A DNA stretch of 64,000 nucleotides from Vibrio marisflavi CECT 7928 (GCF_921294215.1 NZ_CAKLDM010000002.1:1178001-1242000); one strand, 5' to 3'; positions 45,218 through 55,153 are shown, numbered from the stretch's first letter. A program made the numbers and translations. Notes: generated from the letters alone by a model not told the origin.

Positions 45218-48200
45218 CTATCTCTTTATTCTTCTCAATTGCTTCAGCTGGTACATCACATCCTGTTCTCGAAGGTTCGCCATTGCAACATAGGCAAGAG
45301 GGACGAGGAATAACGAGAATAGCGTCCCTAATATTAAGCCACCAACCAACACCAACCCGATATTTATACGGCCAACTGATCCCGGCCCTTCAGCCAACGC
45401 TAGAGGCAAAGAGCCAATGATCATAGTGAGAGACGTCATCAAGATTGGACGGAGACGCGATTTCGCACTTTCAATAGCAGCTTCCATTGGTGTTGAACCA
45501 TGATTCTGTTGTTGTTTGTTAGCAAACTCTACTAGCAATATTCCGTGTTTAGTGACTAGACCAACCAATGTCAGCAGTCCAATCTTTGAATATATGTTAA
45601 GACTTTGTCCAAACAGATTTAGTGTCAAAATAGCTCCAACTAAACACAATGGAACCGTCAAAAGAATGATTAAAGGATCAACAAAGCTTTCAAACTGTGC
45701 TGCTAGTATTAAGAAAATAAATACCAGTGCCATACCAAATAACAGCTGCATACCTTTCGACGAATCTTTCAGGTCTTTAACTACACCATTGAATTGGTAC
45801 GATTGATCTTTCTGCAGTAACTCTGGGACATGGCTGTCGACATATTTTTCAACATCACTCGCCGTATAGCCTGGAAGTATATCTGCGGTAATTTGCGACG
45901 CGTCTAGTCCCATAAATGTCTTTATATGAGATTCAGAAGTCACTTGCTTAATCGTAACAAACTGAGACAACGGCAACTGCTGACCAGATTTAGACATCAC
46001 ATACAGTTTATTAAGTACGTTAAAGTCACCGAGGTCTTTTTCATTTACTTGTACCTTGATTGGGTACGTGTAACCGTCTTTCATCTTAATATAGGCAGCT
46101 TGGTTTGAGCCTAAGAAAGTGGAAAGCGCGCTTGTCACATCAGCATAATCTACGCCTGACATCACGACTGCATTTTGATCGATAGACAAGTTATATCGCA
46201 GCATATCTCTTAGCATAGAGTTCTTCACATTAGATACGCCCGGGTAGTCTTCTAAGGCTTTGACAACTTTCTGCGCAGTTTTCCCAAGAGAACCTAGATT
46301 ATTATTGGTTGTCGTCAGCTCGAGCACTAAACCACTTGGCAAATCTAAGTTATCTGCCGAGCGCACGGACATGGAGACACCATATGCAGATACAGTCGAC
46401 TTTGCCTTTGCCATCAATTGATTGATAACTTGTTCAATGCTCTGTTTTCTCTCGCCCCAGGGCTTTAAAATCACTTGGTTTAAAGGTGTTCCTTGTATAT
46501 AAGCCATATTCGCTTCTATCGCTGGGTCGCCTTTAAATATGCTGTTTAATTGAGCGTCATTTTGCAGGTTGTATGCTCGACCAACACCGGTAGGAGGCGT
46601 TGCAGACACATCGATAAAGCCTGTATCTTCAGTTGGTAAGAGTACTTTTGGCATAAACCATACTGCTATAACTGAAACTAAAATTAGCAGAACAGCGAAG
46701 CCAAACAGGCTTAGTTTTTTCTCAAAGGCAATCTTCAAGAAATGAACATACTTGTCTGTAAGCTTCTCTATCTTCGCTTCAACCCACTCAAACCAACCCG
46801 GAGTTTTCGTAACCGGCTTGAGCATATGCGCACTCATCATCGGTGATAGAGTCAACGCTACAAAGCCAGATATAATCACCGCAGCGGCAAGTGTAAATGC
46901 AAACTGATGGAATAGATCTGCTGTTAAACCAGACATTAATCCAATTGGGAAAAATACCGCAGCTAGGGTCAAGGTCATCGCTATAACGGGGAATACAATC
47001 TCCTTACTACCTTGTATAGCAGCTTGAAGTGGCTTTTTGCCTTGCTCTATATGCCGGTAACAGTTTTCGACTACTACAATTGCGTCATCAACCACCAGCC
47101 CTATTGCTAAGATTATCGCCAATATAGTTAATACGTTAATACTAAAGCCAAGCATCTCCATGATAGCAAAAACACCTATCACACAAACCGGAATGGTAAT
47201 AAGCGGAATCGCCGCAACACGGAAAGAACCCAAAAACAAAACGATCACTGCAGAAACCAATACAATAGCTTCCAGCAGGGTAACAAACCCTTCGTCTATT
47301 GACGCTTTGATAAAGTCAGCTTGGTCATACACCATTTTCATTTGAATGGTGTCTGGCACGTTCATTTTCGCCATCGCTGCTTTAACTCGCGCAGCCACAA
47401 CTACAGGGTTAGCACTTTTTAGTGGTAACGTCTGAAGAGACATGGCTAGCTTGCCATTTACCCTCAATACTGAAGGCGTCAAGCTTGATTCACCCATCAC
47501 TACATTAGCTACATCTCCAACACGTACGATCTTGCCGTTGTCATCGCGAATAACAAGCTCTCGAACGCCATCTACAGTGTCAACAGGGTTTACTGGGTTG
47601 ATAGAAAAATCACGAGCTTGGCCCTTGATGGTTCCTGCAGTAAATGTTGCGTTGTATTTACTTAATGTACTCACAACATCGGTAGCACTGATACCAAGTG
47701 CCGCCATCTTGTCCGGCTCTAGCCAAACACGAATCGCTTTACTACTACCACCATATGGCCCCCAAACTGCTCCAACACCTTGGATATGCCTAAACTGTGG
47801 GATAAGCTGCTGACTTATGTAGTCATACATTTGCTGCTTGGTAATATCACCTTTGGCAACAAACGTAATAATGTTACTTGGCAGAGAATGTTGAGAAGAG
47901 TCGTCAGTTACAACTGGCTTATCAATCATACTGGCAGGAAAATCTGTAATTGAAGCAATCTTACTGCGCAGGTTATTCATTAAACTCGCATATTCTACTT
48001 CAGATACATTGTCATCGAAGTAAAGTTGCAGCGTACAAGTGCCTTCACTACAGTCAGTATTCATGCTCTTTATAGAGCTAAGGCCAGTTGCGGCTGAGAT
48101 TAACTTGTCCGCAACATTATCGGACATAAACTCTGCGCTTGCCCCTTCTATATTCGCTGTAACCGTTGCATTTGGAGCTCTATGGTCTGGGAAATATTGA

Positions 48201-48301
48201 ATCGGTAGGTTCTGGATTGCCATTGCACCTAAAAGCACAATAGCAATACTAATTACACTGGCGAAGACTGGATGCTTAATGCAAATCTCAGGCAGCTTCA
48301 T
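45218..48301 (-). CDS. RND multidrug efflux permease (HAE1 family)
   Basis: This is a proton-driven inner-membrane exporter of 1027 residues in the AcrB superfamily, with twelve helices and two large periplasmic loops. The TM4 motif GLVVDDAIVVVENCYRHIE, at about residue 405, holds the pair of Asp that carry protons. The N-terminus (PVFASVISIAIVLLGAMAI) and the late helix segment SLTMIIGSLPLALAEG are typical of HAE1 pumps. Its start overlaps the adaptor gene by 14 nt. No outer-membrane factor gene is adjacent, so it must use a TolC-type channel encoded elsewhere. Substrates are unknown. Confidence 0.94.
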   Translation of the reverse strand: MKLPEICIKHPVFASVISIAIVLLGAMAIQNLPIQYFPDHRAPNATVTANIEGASAEFMSDNVADKLISAATGLSSIKSMNTDCSEGTCTLQLYFDDNVSEVEYASLMNNLRSKIASITDFPASMIDKPVVTDDSSQHSLPSNIITFVAKGDITKQQMYDYISQQLIPQFRHIQGVGAVWGPYGGSSKAIRVWLEPDKMAALGISATDVVSTLSKYNATFTAGTIKGQARDFSINPVNPVDTVDGVRELVIRDDNGKIVRVGDVANVVMGESSLTPSVLRVNGKLAMSLQTLPLKSANPVVVAARVKAAMAKMNVPDTIQMKMVYDQADFIKASIDEGFVTLLEAIVLVSAVIVLFLGSFRVAAIPLITIPVCVIGVFAIMEMLGFSINVLTILAIILAIGLVVDDAIVVVENCYRHIEQGKKPLQAAIQGSKEIVFPVIAMTLTLAAVFFPIGLMSGLTADLFHQFAFTLAAAVIISGFVALTLSPMMSAHMLKPVTKTPGWFEWVEAKIEKLTDKYVHFLKIAFEKKLSLFGFAVLLILVSVIAVWFMPKVLLPTEDTGFIDVSATPPTGVGRAYNLQNDAQLNSIFKGDPAIEANMAYIQGTPLNQVILKPWGERKQSIEQVINQLMAKAKSTVSAYGVSMSVRSADNLDLPSGLVLELTTTNNNLGSLGKTAQKVVKALEDYPGVSNVKNSMLRDMLRYNLSIDQNAVVMSGVDYADVTSALSTFLGSNQAAYIKMKDGYTYPIKVQVNEKDLGDFNVLNKLYVMSKSGQQLPLSQFVTIKQVTSESHIKTFMGLDASQITADILPGYTASDVEKYVDSHVPELLQKDQSYQFNGVVKDLKDSSKGMQLLFGMALVFIFLILAAQFESFVDPLIILLTVPLCLVGAILTLNLFGQSLNIYSKIGLLTLVGLVTKHGILLVEFANKQQQNHGSTPMEAAIESAKSRLRPILMTSLTMIIGSLPLALAEGPGSVGRINIGLVLVGGLILGTLFSLFLVPLAYVAMANLREQDVMYQLKQLRRIKR

Positions 48302-49724
48302 TATTCACATCCTTTTTTGCCTTAGCAGGTTGTGCAGTTTTCTGGCTAATTTTTACCACTTTTGCGTCCGTTTTATTAACTGAGTTATTTTTGGTGGGTT
48401 GCGTTGATACTTCAGTTATAACTTTATTGCTTACCGCACTAACTTTAGGCGGCTGGGCTTTAGCGCTCTGCTTAGTTTGGGGAGTAGTCTCAGTGCCGGT
48501 TGGCTTTGTTTGCTCCACGCTATTTGATTTGTCGTTTGCCGGTGCTGTACTGCTTGTTGCTTTGGCATCACCCTTGGATTCAGGTGTCGAAGATGCTACT
48601 GGTGTTTGAGGTGCAGTATCAGCACTCTCCTTTGAAGTGCTTGATGCTGTTGAACCACTGTTGTTCTTGTCTGAATTTTGATATTTAACGAAACCTTGCA
48701 CTTTTACTAGTGAACCTGGTTTCAAGTTTTGTTGCCCAGCGACAACCACTTTATCATTCGCTTGGATACCCTGTTTAATAACAACATAACCATCATTTGT
48801 ATTCTCGCCTAGCGTTACAGTTTGTTGTTTTACACCATTGCCCGTATACAACCAGACATAACGCTGGTCACCATTAACTACAACCGCATTTTGCGAAACG
48901 ATTGGATAAGTGACTTTTTCTGAGGAGTATTGTGTGACGTTAGCAAACATACCGGGTACTAGCAGCTTGTCTGTATTCTTTATGCTCGCATGAACTTCTA
49001 TGCGACCGGATTGGTTATCTACTTGTGGAGCGATATAGTCTACATATCCAGTGAAAGTCTTGTCTTTGTATGCGTCTACTTGAACCGTTACTTTTTGGTT
49101 CATCTTCGCTTCACCTAACTCTTTCTGGCCAATTGAGTAATTTACTTCAATTGGGTCAGCCTTGATTATAGAGACAACTACATCGGAGCTATCCAACCGG
49201 CTGCCGATTGAGTAGTTGAAGCTGGTCAATCGCCCATCAAACGGAGCAATAAGCTGATAGTTTTGCATATCGGCTTTTTTTTGCTCCACGTCAACTCGAG
49301 CTAAATTGGTTTGCAGCTTCTGGTTTTCAATGTCTTGCTTAGAAATGGAGTCTGGCTGCTTTTTCACAAGAGCCAACATACGAGTCAACTTCGACTGATC
49401 AATGGCATATTGCGTTTCTGCTTTGTCTAGCTCGCCTTTTGCTTGAGTGTTGTCTAGCTCTGCAATTAAGTCGCCTTTCTTAACGTACGCGCCATCCTTG
49501 AAGTATTTACTCTTTAATTTGTCTGACGCACTAAACGTTAATGCTGTGGAATCGACTGGAATAATTTTTCCTACTTCTTGCAGCTGACCGGTAAATTCTC
49601 GATTCTGTACGACTTGAACCTTGATTGGTATCGCTGTTTGCTCTGGCTCTTTAGCCCATGAAACAGGCGCCATTAGGAACGGTATTCCCATCACAACCAA
49701 GAAAGCTTTTAGTTTAAAATTCAT
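48288..49724 (-). CDS. RND periplasmic adaptor with long low-complexity C-terminal tail
   Basis: This 478-residue membrane fusion protein links the RND permease to an outer-membrane channel. After a signal peptide (residues 1-24) it has the lipoyl/hairpin region (YVKKGDLIAELDNTQAKGELDKAE, then a coiled coil with IENQKLQTN) and beta-barrel segments (APFDGRLTSFNYSIGSRL). The usual adaptor ends near residue 345. Here about 130 more residues follow, rich in S, T, K, Q, P and A with hardly any hydrophobic residues. This extension is unusual. The gene overlaps the permease gene by 14 nt. Confidence 0.92.
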   Translation of the reverse strand: MNFKLKAFLVVMGIPFLMAPVSWAKEPEQTAIPIKVQVVQNREFTGQLQEVGKIIPVDSTALTFSASDKLKSKYFKDGAYVKKGDLIAELDNTQAKGELDKAETQYAIDQSKLTRMLALVKKQPDSISKQDIENQKLQTNLARVDVEQKKADMQNYQLIAPFDGRLTSFNYSIGSRLDSSDVVVSIIKADPIEVNYSIGQKELGEAKMNQKVTVQVDAYKDKTFTGYVDYIAPQVDNQSGRIEVHASIKNTDKLLVPGMFANVTQYSSEKVTYPIVSQNAVVVNGDQRYVWLYTGNGVKQQTVTLGENTNDGYVVIKQGIQANDKVVVAGQQNLKPGSLVKVQGFVKYQNSDKNNSGSTASSTSKESADTAPQTPVASSTPESKGDAKATSSTAPANDKSNSVEQTKPTGTETTPQTKQSAKAQPPKVSAVSNKVITEVSTQPTKNNSVNKTDAKVVKISQKTAQPAKAKKDVNNEAA

Positions 49725-50318
49725 GACAACACTCTACTAGGGGCAATTCTAGACGCTATAGTAGTCATAAAGAGCTAGTAATCGTTAATATACTGTCAGT
49801 TCTATGTATATTTCGTCTCAATTAGACAGTTTTTATCCAAAATTTGATTAAAGCGCCCATATATTGCGTTTTAAATTAGTTTATTTACTCATATTAGAAT
49901 TAATATTTTCTGTGATTCGCATTGTTATCAGCAGGTTACAACAACAGCCAAACACTGACTAAACTCAACCAACATGGTGAAAACTTCTACAGACAATACA
50001 AATAAGTCAATCGTTTAATATCAGCTTTTTATGGGTAAATTGAAACTAATAAACAATTTGGAATTTCATACCGTATTTGCTCTACAATCTACTGTGACAC
50101 ATTAACTTTAGCCTAAACTTCTGCATTTATTAAATTAAGCATCAAATGTTAATAGCAGCTAATATCTTGCTCAGTAACACTTGGCAAATATCGTAACGCA
50201 CAGAGCATAAAGTAATAAATATGTTGCCCCATATCTTTCTGTATCAGAAGAAGCCATTTAGGTATAAGCTAACTATATCTATTAATCTACGTGCCTAGTG
50301 CTTACCTAAGGTGTGTGA
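49725..50318. other. long AT-rich intergenic region between RND operon and FUSC gene
   Basis: About 590 nt without a gene separate divergent transcripts. Near the adaptor start there is an inverted repeat ACTGTC (49793-49798) with GACAGT (49826-49831), which may be an operator. I see no regulator gene, tRNA or small ORF with a convincing ribosome binding site. Confidence 0.5.
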
Positions 50319-52448
50319 ATGTTTCGCGATACGATCTCAACCGCTTATAGAAGCTTTTCTCATATTTTTCACAGATTCACCCTATTAAACAAACCTAACT
50401 TAAATTACGGAATTAAATCAGGTTTATCACTTTTGATCCTGTTGTTTGGCAGCCTACTGATCCATCAAACCGTGCTAGGGCTTACCGCGACACTTGGTAT
50501 GTTTGCAGCTCTAATAAGCGGCGCAGATGAACCTAAGCAAAACTTCTGGCGTGTAGGGATAATCCACACCCTACATTTTTTCATCACGACACTTTTGCTC
50601 TTACTTCTGTTTCACTTCAATACTCCATACCTGCTAGTCATTAGTTTGTTCACTTTTGTGTTCGCAATGTATTCTGCGTTTGGTATTAGCTCTGCTAGAC
50701 TTGGAGTTGCAAGCTTGTTGCTCGTAATTCTTACTCACCCCAATGACTTGCAAAGTGGTTTTTGGCAGACACCACTGCTCTACTTACTTGGTTCTACTGT
50801 TCATTTAATCATCTGCCGAACTTGGATCAGTATTTGGCCATACCGCGGACTACGCGAAAATTTATCCAGCTTTTACTCTACTCTTTCCGAGTACGTTGAT
50901 CTCAAGTGCAAATTGATGACAATACAGCCTTTTGACAACCGCTCTTTGCTTCCGCTGCAGCAAACGCTAACAACTCTTATTCTTGAAGGAGAAAAACTGG
51001 TTAAATCGATCAAAGAACCCGCTAAGCCAGAACTGAATCAGTTACGAGAGTTGTATTTTTTAGGCAAAGAGCTCCATGAGCTATTTAGCTCCACCACTCA
51101 TGCGCCCCAGCAGCTCTACCCCATATTTTGTGACAAGCAGGTAAAGCCTGTGTTTGTCGCCCTAATGAAGTCTTATTCGGAACAAATCAGAGAGATCGCT
51201 AGCGCCACCTTAAACCACCGCCCTGTAAAACACGTCATAGATAGTAAATTGATATTGGAACTCAGGGTTAAGTTTTTCCTCACCCCCACTTCGCACGGTG
51301 AATTAATTCAGCTGGCCAACGAACATTTCACCAACATTTCCGCTAGATTATCCAGTTTGCGTCCTCAATTTCATCATGAACTGGCCAATGCTCCCCAACA
51401 ACACTGGCTAGATAAACTGAAAGCCAGTCTATCATGGCAATCAACCGTACTTAGGCATGCAGTGCGTTACACCATTTGTATGGCTGTTGGGTACGGTGTT
51501 GGAAAGCTACTTAATTTGGATAACAGCTACTGGATTCTGATGACGATTTCCATTGTGATGCAAAGTGACTATGTATCTACACGAGCAAAAGCAATGAGCC
51601 GTGCTGTTGGTACAGTGATTGGCCTGACAGGTGCTTACATCATTCTATCTTTTTCACCACCAAACTGGTTCATGCTATTGATCCTTGCTTTCGTGGTACC
51701 TGCATTCTTTTCATTTATTAAAAGCAACTATTCCATCGCTGTGATAGGCATAACACTGTTTGTTATTTTTGAGTTTCAGGTGCTAGCGCACGCTGGGTTG
51801 GATGCCATTACTCCTAGATTCTGGGACACACTAATTGCATGTAGTATTGCGTTGATAGCCAATATAGTACTTTGGCCGCAATGGAGTACTAACCGGCTTA
51901 GGATGCAATTAAAAACCACGCTATCTAGCTTCGAAAGCTTATTAGGGACATTACTTGAAAGTTATTCTGGAAACAAAAGTATCAGCTTAGATATTGTAGA
52001 CGCTCAGCGAGTGGCAGCTTATCAATGTCAGCATGAGCTCATAAACAGATATCAGCAAGCTTTGCGAGAACCTTTCCATCGTGAGGAATACCTTGAATTG
52101 GTCAAATCGGTTAGACAAAGCACCCATACTTTCTTAAATCACGCAACAAACCTAGCAGTACTAGCTAAGCAAAAAACTACTCTACCAACAGCACTTATAA
52201 AAGAATTTAAGCAAAATAAAGACATCGTTTTTGAGGCTTGCTATCAGCAAATTGAAGGAAAAGAGTTGTCTGGGCCACACGCTTTAGTTGACTCATCAAC
52301 ACTAGAGCAAATTAAACTGTGTGAGCCAAGCCAAAAGCAGGTCGCCCATCAGCTAATTGCAACTATTCAGATACTCGCCCAGATTTTTGACAGCCTAAAT
52401 ATTATTAATGAACACCACAACAGACGAAATATTACTCAATCATCCTAA
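50319..52448 (+). CDS. FUSC family inner membrane protein (YccS/AaeB-like)
   Basis: This 709-residue protein has the two-block architecture of the FUSC family: helices at about residues 30-175 and again at about 385-520, each followed by a cytoplasmic helical domain. Conserved FUSC motifs include RHAVRYTICMAVGYGVGKLLNLDNSYWILMT-like sequence at the second block and ADEPKQNFWRVG at the first. Members include AaeB, an exporter of aromatic acids, and YccS/YhfK of unknown role. The start follows an AAGG site. No AaeA-type adaptor is adjacent, so YccS-like is more likely. Its substrate is unknown. Confidence 0.87.
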   Translation: MFRDTISTAYRSFSHIFHRFTLLNKPNLNYGIKSGLSLLILLFGSLLIHQTVLGLTATLGMFAALISGADEPKQNFWRVGIIHTLHFFITTLLLLLLFHFNTPYLLVISLFTFVFAMYSAFGISSARLGVASLLLVILTHPNDLQSGFWQTPLLYLLGSTVHLIICRTWISIWPYRGLRENLSSFYSTLSEYVDLKCKLMTIQPFDNRSLLPLQQTLTTLILEGEKLVKSIKEPAKPELNQLRELYFLGKELHELFSSTTHAPQQLYPIFCDKQVKPVFVALMKSYSEQIREIASATLNHRPVKHVIDSKLILELRVKFFLTPTSHGELIQLANEHFTNISARLSSLRPQFHHELANAPQQHWLDKLKASLSWQSTVLRHAVRYTICMAVGYGVGKLLNLDNSYWILMTISIVMQSDYVSTRAKAMSRAVGTVIGLTGAYIILSFSPPNWFMLLILAFVVPAFFSFIKSNYSIAVIGITLFVIFEFQVLAHAGLDAITPRFWDTLIACSIALIANIVLWPQWSTNRLRMQLKTTLSSFESLLGTLLESYSGNKSISLDIVDAQRVAAYQCQHELINRYQQALREPFHREEYLELVKSVRQSTHTFLNHATNLAVLAKQKTTLPTALIKEFKQNKDIVFEACYQQIEGKELSGPHALVDSSTLEQIKLCEPSQKQVAHQLIATIQILAQIFDSLNIINEHHNRRNITQSS

Positions 52449-52638
52449 TGTTTTTACTCTAATTTCTTACAGCCAAGCCAACCACCAGCATAATAAGTAA
52501 TATTTATTGTGCTGTTGATCTGAATTTTTCACATAGTTCCGTCATTTTCTCTAATAATCGGATTAAACCAAACACATCTTTAATAGTTATGGATACTATA
52601 AAAAGACGGTCATTGCATATCTAAAAAGGATGTTTAGT

Positions 52639-53058
52639 ATGAAGAGGTACATAGCAATATTAGTTAGCTGCCTATTGGCATCAGGATGTACAGCGGTTGT
52701 TCACGACGATGCAGCTGTGGTTGTAATCGACGCAACAGACGACTCTGGTATTGTCATTGTGGACGATTATAGTGAACCGGATACCATAGTTATTGAAACA
52801 TATACCAGTTCTCCAGATGTGATTGTTGTTGAAGAATATACTGGCCCAGACGAGTATATAGAAACGGTTGATAGCACAGAGTTTGGCTATTCGGATGAAT
52901 CAGGAAGTTACGTCGAAACGTATGAAACCTCTGAAGTCAGCTACGGAGATGGCTCTGGAAGTGTCACCGAAAGCTACCAATCTTCAGAAACAACCTATTA
53001 CGGTGGTGATGAGCCGGATATAGAAGTTGAAGCCTATGTAGAAATTGAATTTGAGTAA
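52639..53058 (+). CDS. acidic lipoprotein without Lys or Arg
   Basis: This protein of 139 residues has a signal peptide with a lipobox LASGC (Cys at residue 17), so it is a probable outer-membrane lipoprotein. The mature part of 123 residues has 34 Asp or Glu, no Lys or Arg and one His, and consists of short repeats of the type VIVDDYSEPD, VIVVEEYTGPD and SYVETYETSE. No known domain is seen. The ATG at 52639 has AAGGA 8 nt upstream; an ATG at 52630 is too close to that site. It is monocistronic with a terminator. Confidence 0.82.
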   Translation: MKRYIAILVSCLLASGCTAVVHDDAAVVVIDATDDSGIVIVDDYSEPDTIVIETYTSSPDVIVVEEYTGPDEYIETVDSTEFGYSDESGSYVETYETSEVSYGDGSGSVTESYQSSETTYYGGDEPDIEVEAYVEIEFE

Positions 53059-53103
53059 CACTCATTCTATGTGACAGTTAATCATTTACATACTCCATAA
53101 GAG

Positions 53104-53131
53104 AAAGCCTTTCCTAAACAGGAAAGGCTTT
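53104..53131 (+). terminator. terminator of the acidic lipoprotein gene
   Basis: A perfect 12-bp stem AAAGCCTTTCCT/AGGAAAGGCTTT (53104-53115 with 53120-53131), loop AAAC, is followed by TTTTATTT. It is a strong intrinsic terminator. Confidence 0.92.
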
Positions 53132-53149
53132 TTTATTTGTTCTCAAAAA

Positions 53150-53950
53150 CTAGCATGTCATGACAGCATCCAGAGTTGTTACTGCTGTTCCAATAAGCTT
53201 AACCCTGTTGTTGGGTAGCATTTCCAGTTTCAGATAACCCCCTCGCTCAGAAGCTTGATACGCATGTAGCTCAGACTTCCCAAGTATGTTTTGCCAATAA
53301 ACGCCTAGACCACAATGCGCTGAACCAGTAACGGGATCTTCGTTTATTCCAACCCAAGGGCCAAAATATCGGGCTGAATAATCGATAGTTTGTGAACTGC
53401 TTGCACTAGTAACAGCAATACCTCTTCCTTCACAGTCTAGCAGGCCGCTATAGTTTGGCTGCAATCTCAGCAATTGCTCTTCACTATTCAATTCAATGAT
53501 TAACTTAGATTCAAAGCTTACTACTGCCTTAATTTCACCGTCACGAATGCCTAAATACTCTATTAATTTCTGGTCAAGTGAACAGTTTTGCTCCAGTTTA
53601 GGGGCGGGAAAGGTCATGGCTATATCGTTTTCACGAATAAACACTTCCAGTTCGCCAGACAACGTATTGAATACAAATGATTGCCCTACTTTGAGTAGTT
53701 GGCGCTCTTTCATTATGTGTGCGACAGCCAGTGTGCCATGTCCACATAGCTCAACTTCCGTTGTGGGAGTAAACCACTTGAGTGTGTTATTGCTCAGCGA
53801 AAGAAAAGCGGTTTCAGAAACCGACATTTCAGCCGCAATAGACAACATCAACTTCTGATCTAGTGGTTCTTCAGTAATGCATACTCCAGCAGGATTTCCT
53901 TGAAACGCTTGTGATGCAAAGGAGTCAACTTGATATATTTTGAGTTTCAC
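53150..53950 (-). CDS. PhzF family isomerase-like protein
   Basis: This 266-residue protein of the PhzF/YddE fold has the N-terminal AFQGNPAGVC, the catalytic Glu in MSVSETAFL, the Gly-rich CGHGTLAVAH and the second-domain DPVTGSAHCGLG. Members are isomerases or epimerases acting without cofactors. No phenazine genes are nearby, so only a general PhzF-like role can be given. Its start overlaps the stop of the GNAT gene by 4 nt (ATGA), so it is the distal gene of a small operon. Confidence 0.9.
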   Translation of the reverse strand: MKLKIYQVDSFASQAFQGNPAGVCITEEPLDQKLMLSIAAEMSVSETAFLSLSNNTLKWFTPTTEVELCGHGTLAVAHIMKERQLLKVGQSFVFNTLSGELEVFIRENDIAMTFPAPKLEQNCSLDQKLIEYLGIRDGEIKAVVSFESKLIIELNSEEQLLRLQPNYSGLLDCEGRGIAVTSASSSQTIDYSARYFGPWVGINEDPVTGSAHCGLGVYWQNILGKSELHAYQASERGGYLKLEMLPNNRVKLIGTAVTTLDAVMTC

Positions 53951-54393
53951 GTTATTTCTCTAGCCAATCGATAAAAATGTTCTTCTTCAGCAATTATCTT
54001 ATATGCCAATTGCTTATAAAAATATACCGCCACATCATCTCGCTTAAAACAGCTTAATGTGACATTGTCACACCCACTATTTACCGCCATTGAGTGTACA
54101 AGAGACATAACCACTTTACCGTACCCTTTTTGTCGATACTCTGGAAGGATAACAATATAGTGAAGGTGAAAGCCACGATTTACATGCTTAAAGCAAACCA
54201 GGCCAATACGTGTTGAGCCTCTGTATACCCAATGAAACCAACTCAATTGGTAACTGGACTTAAACCTTTTTCGCTGGAATATTTCATCCCATCCAAATGT
54301 AGTATCTATTTGTTGGAACGTACCCTGCTTTATAACTCGAAATACTTCTTCGATATCAGTGTTGGCAACAGGAACAAATGACAGCTCACTCAT
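53947..54393 (-). CDS. GNAT family N-acetyltransferase
   Basis: This 148-residue acetyltransferase has the acetyl-CoA-binding motif VILPEYRQKGYGKVVMSLV near its centre and the closing segment CFKRDDVAVYFYKQLAYK. The start at MSELSFVPV is preferred; a longer reading overlaps the upstream small gene. It has no good ribosome binding site and probably relies on coupling to the gene before it. The substrate is unknown; the pairing with PhzF may mean they act on the same metabolite. Confidence 0.83.
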   Translation of the reverse strand: MSELSFVPVANTDIEEVFRVIKQGTFQQIDTTFGWDEIFQRKRFKSSYQLSWFHWVYRGSTRIGLVCFKHVNRGFHLHYIVILPEYRQKGYGKVVMSLVHSMAVNSGCDNVTLSCFKRDDVAVYFYKQLAYKIIAEEEHFYRLAREIT

Positions 54394-54400
54394 ATTTCGG

Positions 54401-54697
54401 TTAGGGTTGAATGGGGAAACGACCAAACCTTTTCGGACGTCTGGACTTTCTTGCCAAATATCTATTTAGGCCTTGCTTACGAAGAGACTCTGAGCGCTGG
54501 CTATCACCACAAAAAATTGCATAAGCTAGTTCTTTATATTTAAGGTCGATTTTCGTCCGCTCAAGAGCGTAGTCCACATCTTCTTTGGTATATACTGGCT
54601 TCTCACCATTAATCTTTAACCATGGTACTAATTTTGAAGCTATTTGCTTGGTTTTTCGCTCAAGGTACCACTCAGAAAACTTTTTCCTGATTTCCAT
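54401..54697 (-). CDS. small basic protein, possibly DUF6559
   Basis: This 98-residue basic protein has a helical N-terminus (RKKFSEWYLERKTKQIASKLVP), then VYTKEDVDYALERTKI and a C-terminus rich in Arg and Lys (RYLARKSRRPKRFGRF). It has no signal peptide or membrane segment. The N-terminal pattern, with a Y-T-x-x-D-V-x-x-A-L step, resembles a small Vibrio family I know as DUF6559, but the fit is loose. It begins a three-gene run with the GNAT and PhzF genes, with an overlap or 8-nt gap depending on the GNAT start. Confidence 0.6.
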   Translation of the reverse strand: MEIRKKFSEWYLERKTKQIASKLVPWLKINGEKPVYTKEDVDYALERTKIDLKYKELAYAIFCGDSQRSESLRKQGLNRYLARKSRRPKRFGRFPIQP

Positions 54698-55153
54698 ACA
54701 TCCCTCTATTTTGGCTTCCTATAACTCATATTAGAACAGGCAATAGCCAAAGTGTATACCCTGATAAGTCATGTCCTACCGCTACGCCACTAGGTAGTTA
54801 AAATCAAAAACATTATCACAGAAGTCCATCAAATTTGTTTTCATATACGTCATTAACACACCATTAGAAACAATGACTAACAAGTAACCTCTGTATACCT
54901 ATCAAAACTCAAAGGCTCAAGTTTAACGGATAGTAACTAAGCAGCTATATTTACAAATTAGCAAGAGTAGGATAAATTCTTTCCTCAATCCCCCGTAAAA
55001 TCATTTCATCTTTAGTTTGTAAGTTTAGCTAACATATATGTCATATAAGATAACTAGACACTGAAGATGGCACTAACTAGTCTAGTTAGAGGTAACGTCT
55101 CATGCTTAGTGCTGATCACAAACATATGTAACTTATAAAACATTGGGAATGGT
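54698..55153. other. intergenic region upstream of the AEC transporter gene
   Basis: About 455 nt separate divergent genes. I see no gene. The one clear signal is the 17-nt palindrome at 55073-55089, listed separately. A second, related TAACTAGAC occurs at about 55051-55059. Confidence 0.5.
55073..55089. promoter_or_regulatory. perfect palindrome upstream of AEC transporter
   Basis: CTAACTAG (55073-55080), a single central T, and CTAGTTAG (55082-55089) form a perfect inverted repeat 64 nt before the transporter start. The size and placement suit an operator for a dimeric regulator. No regulator gene is adjacent. Confidence 0.6.
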
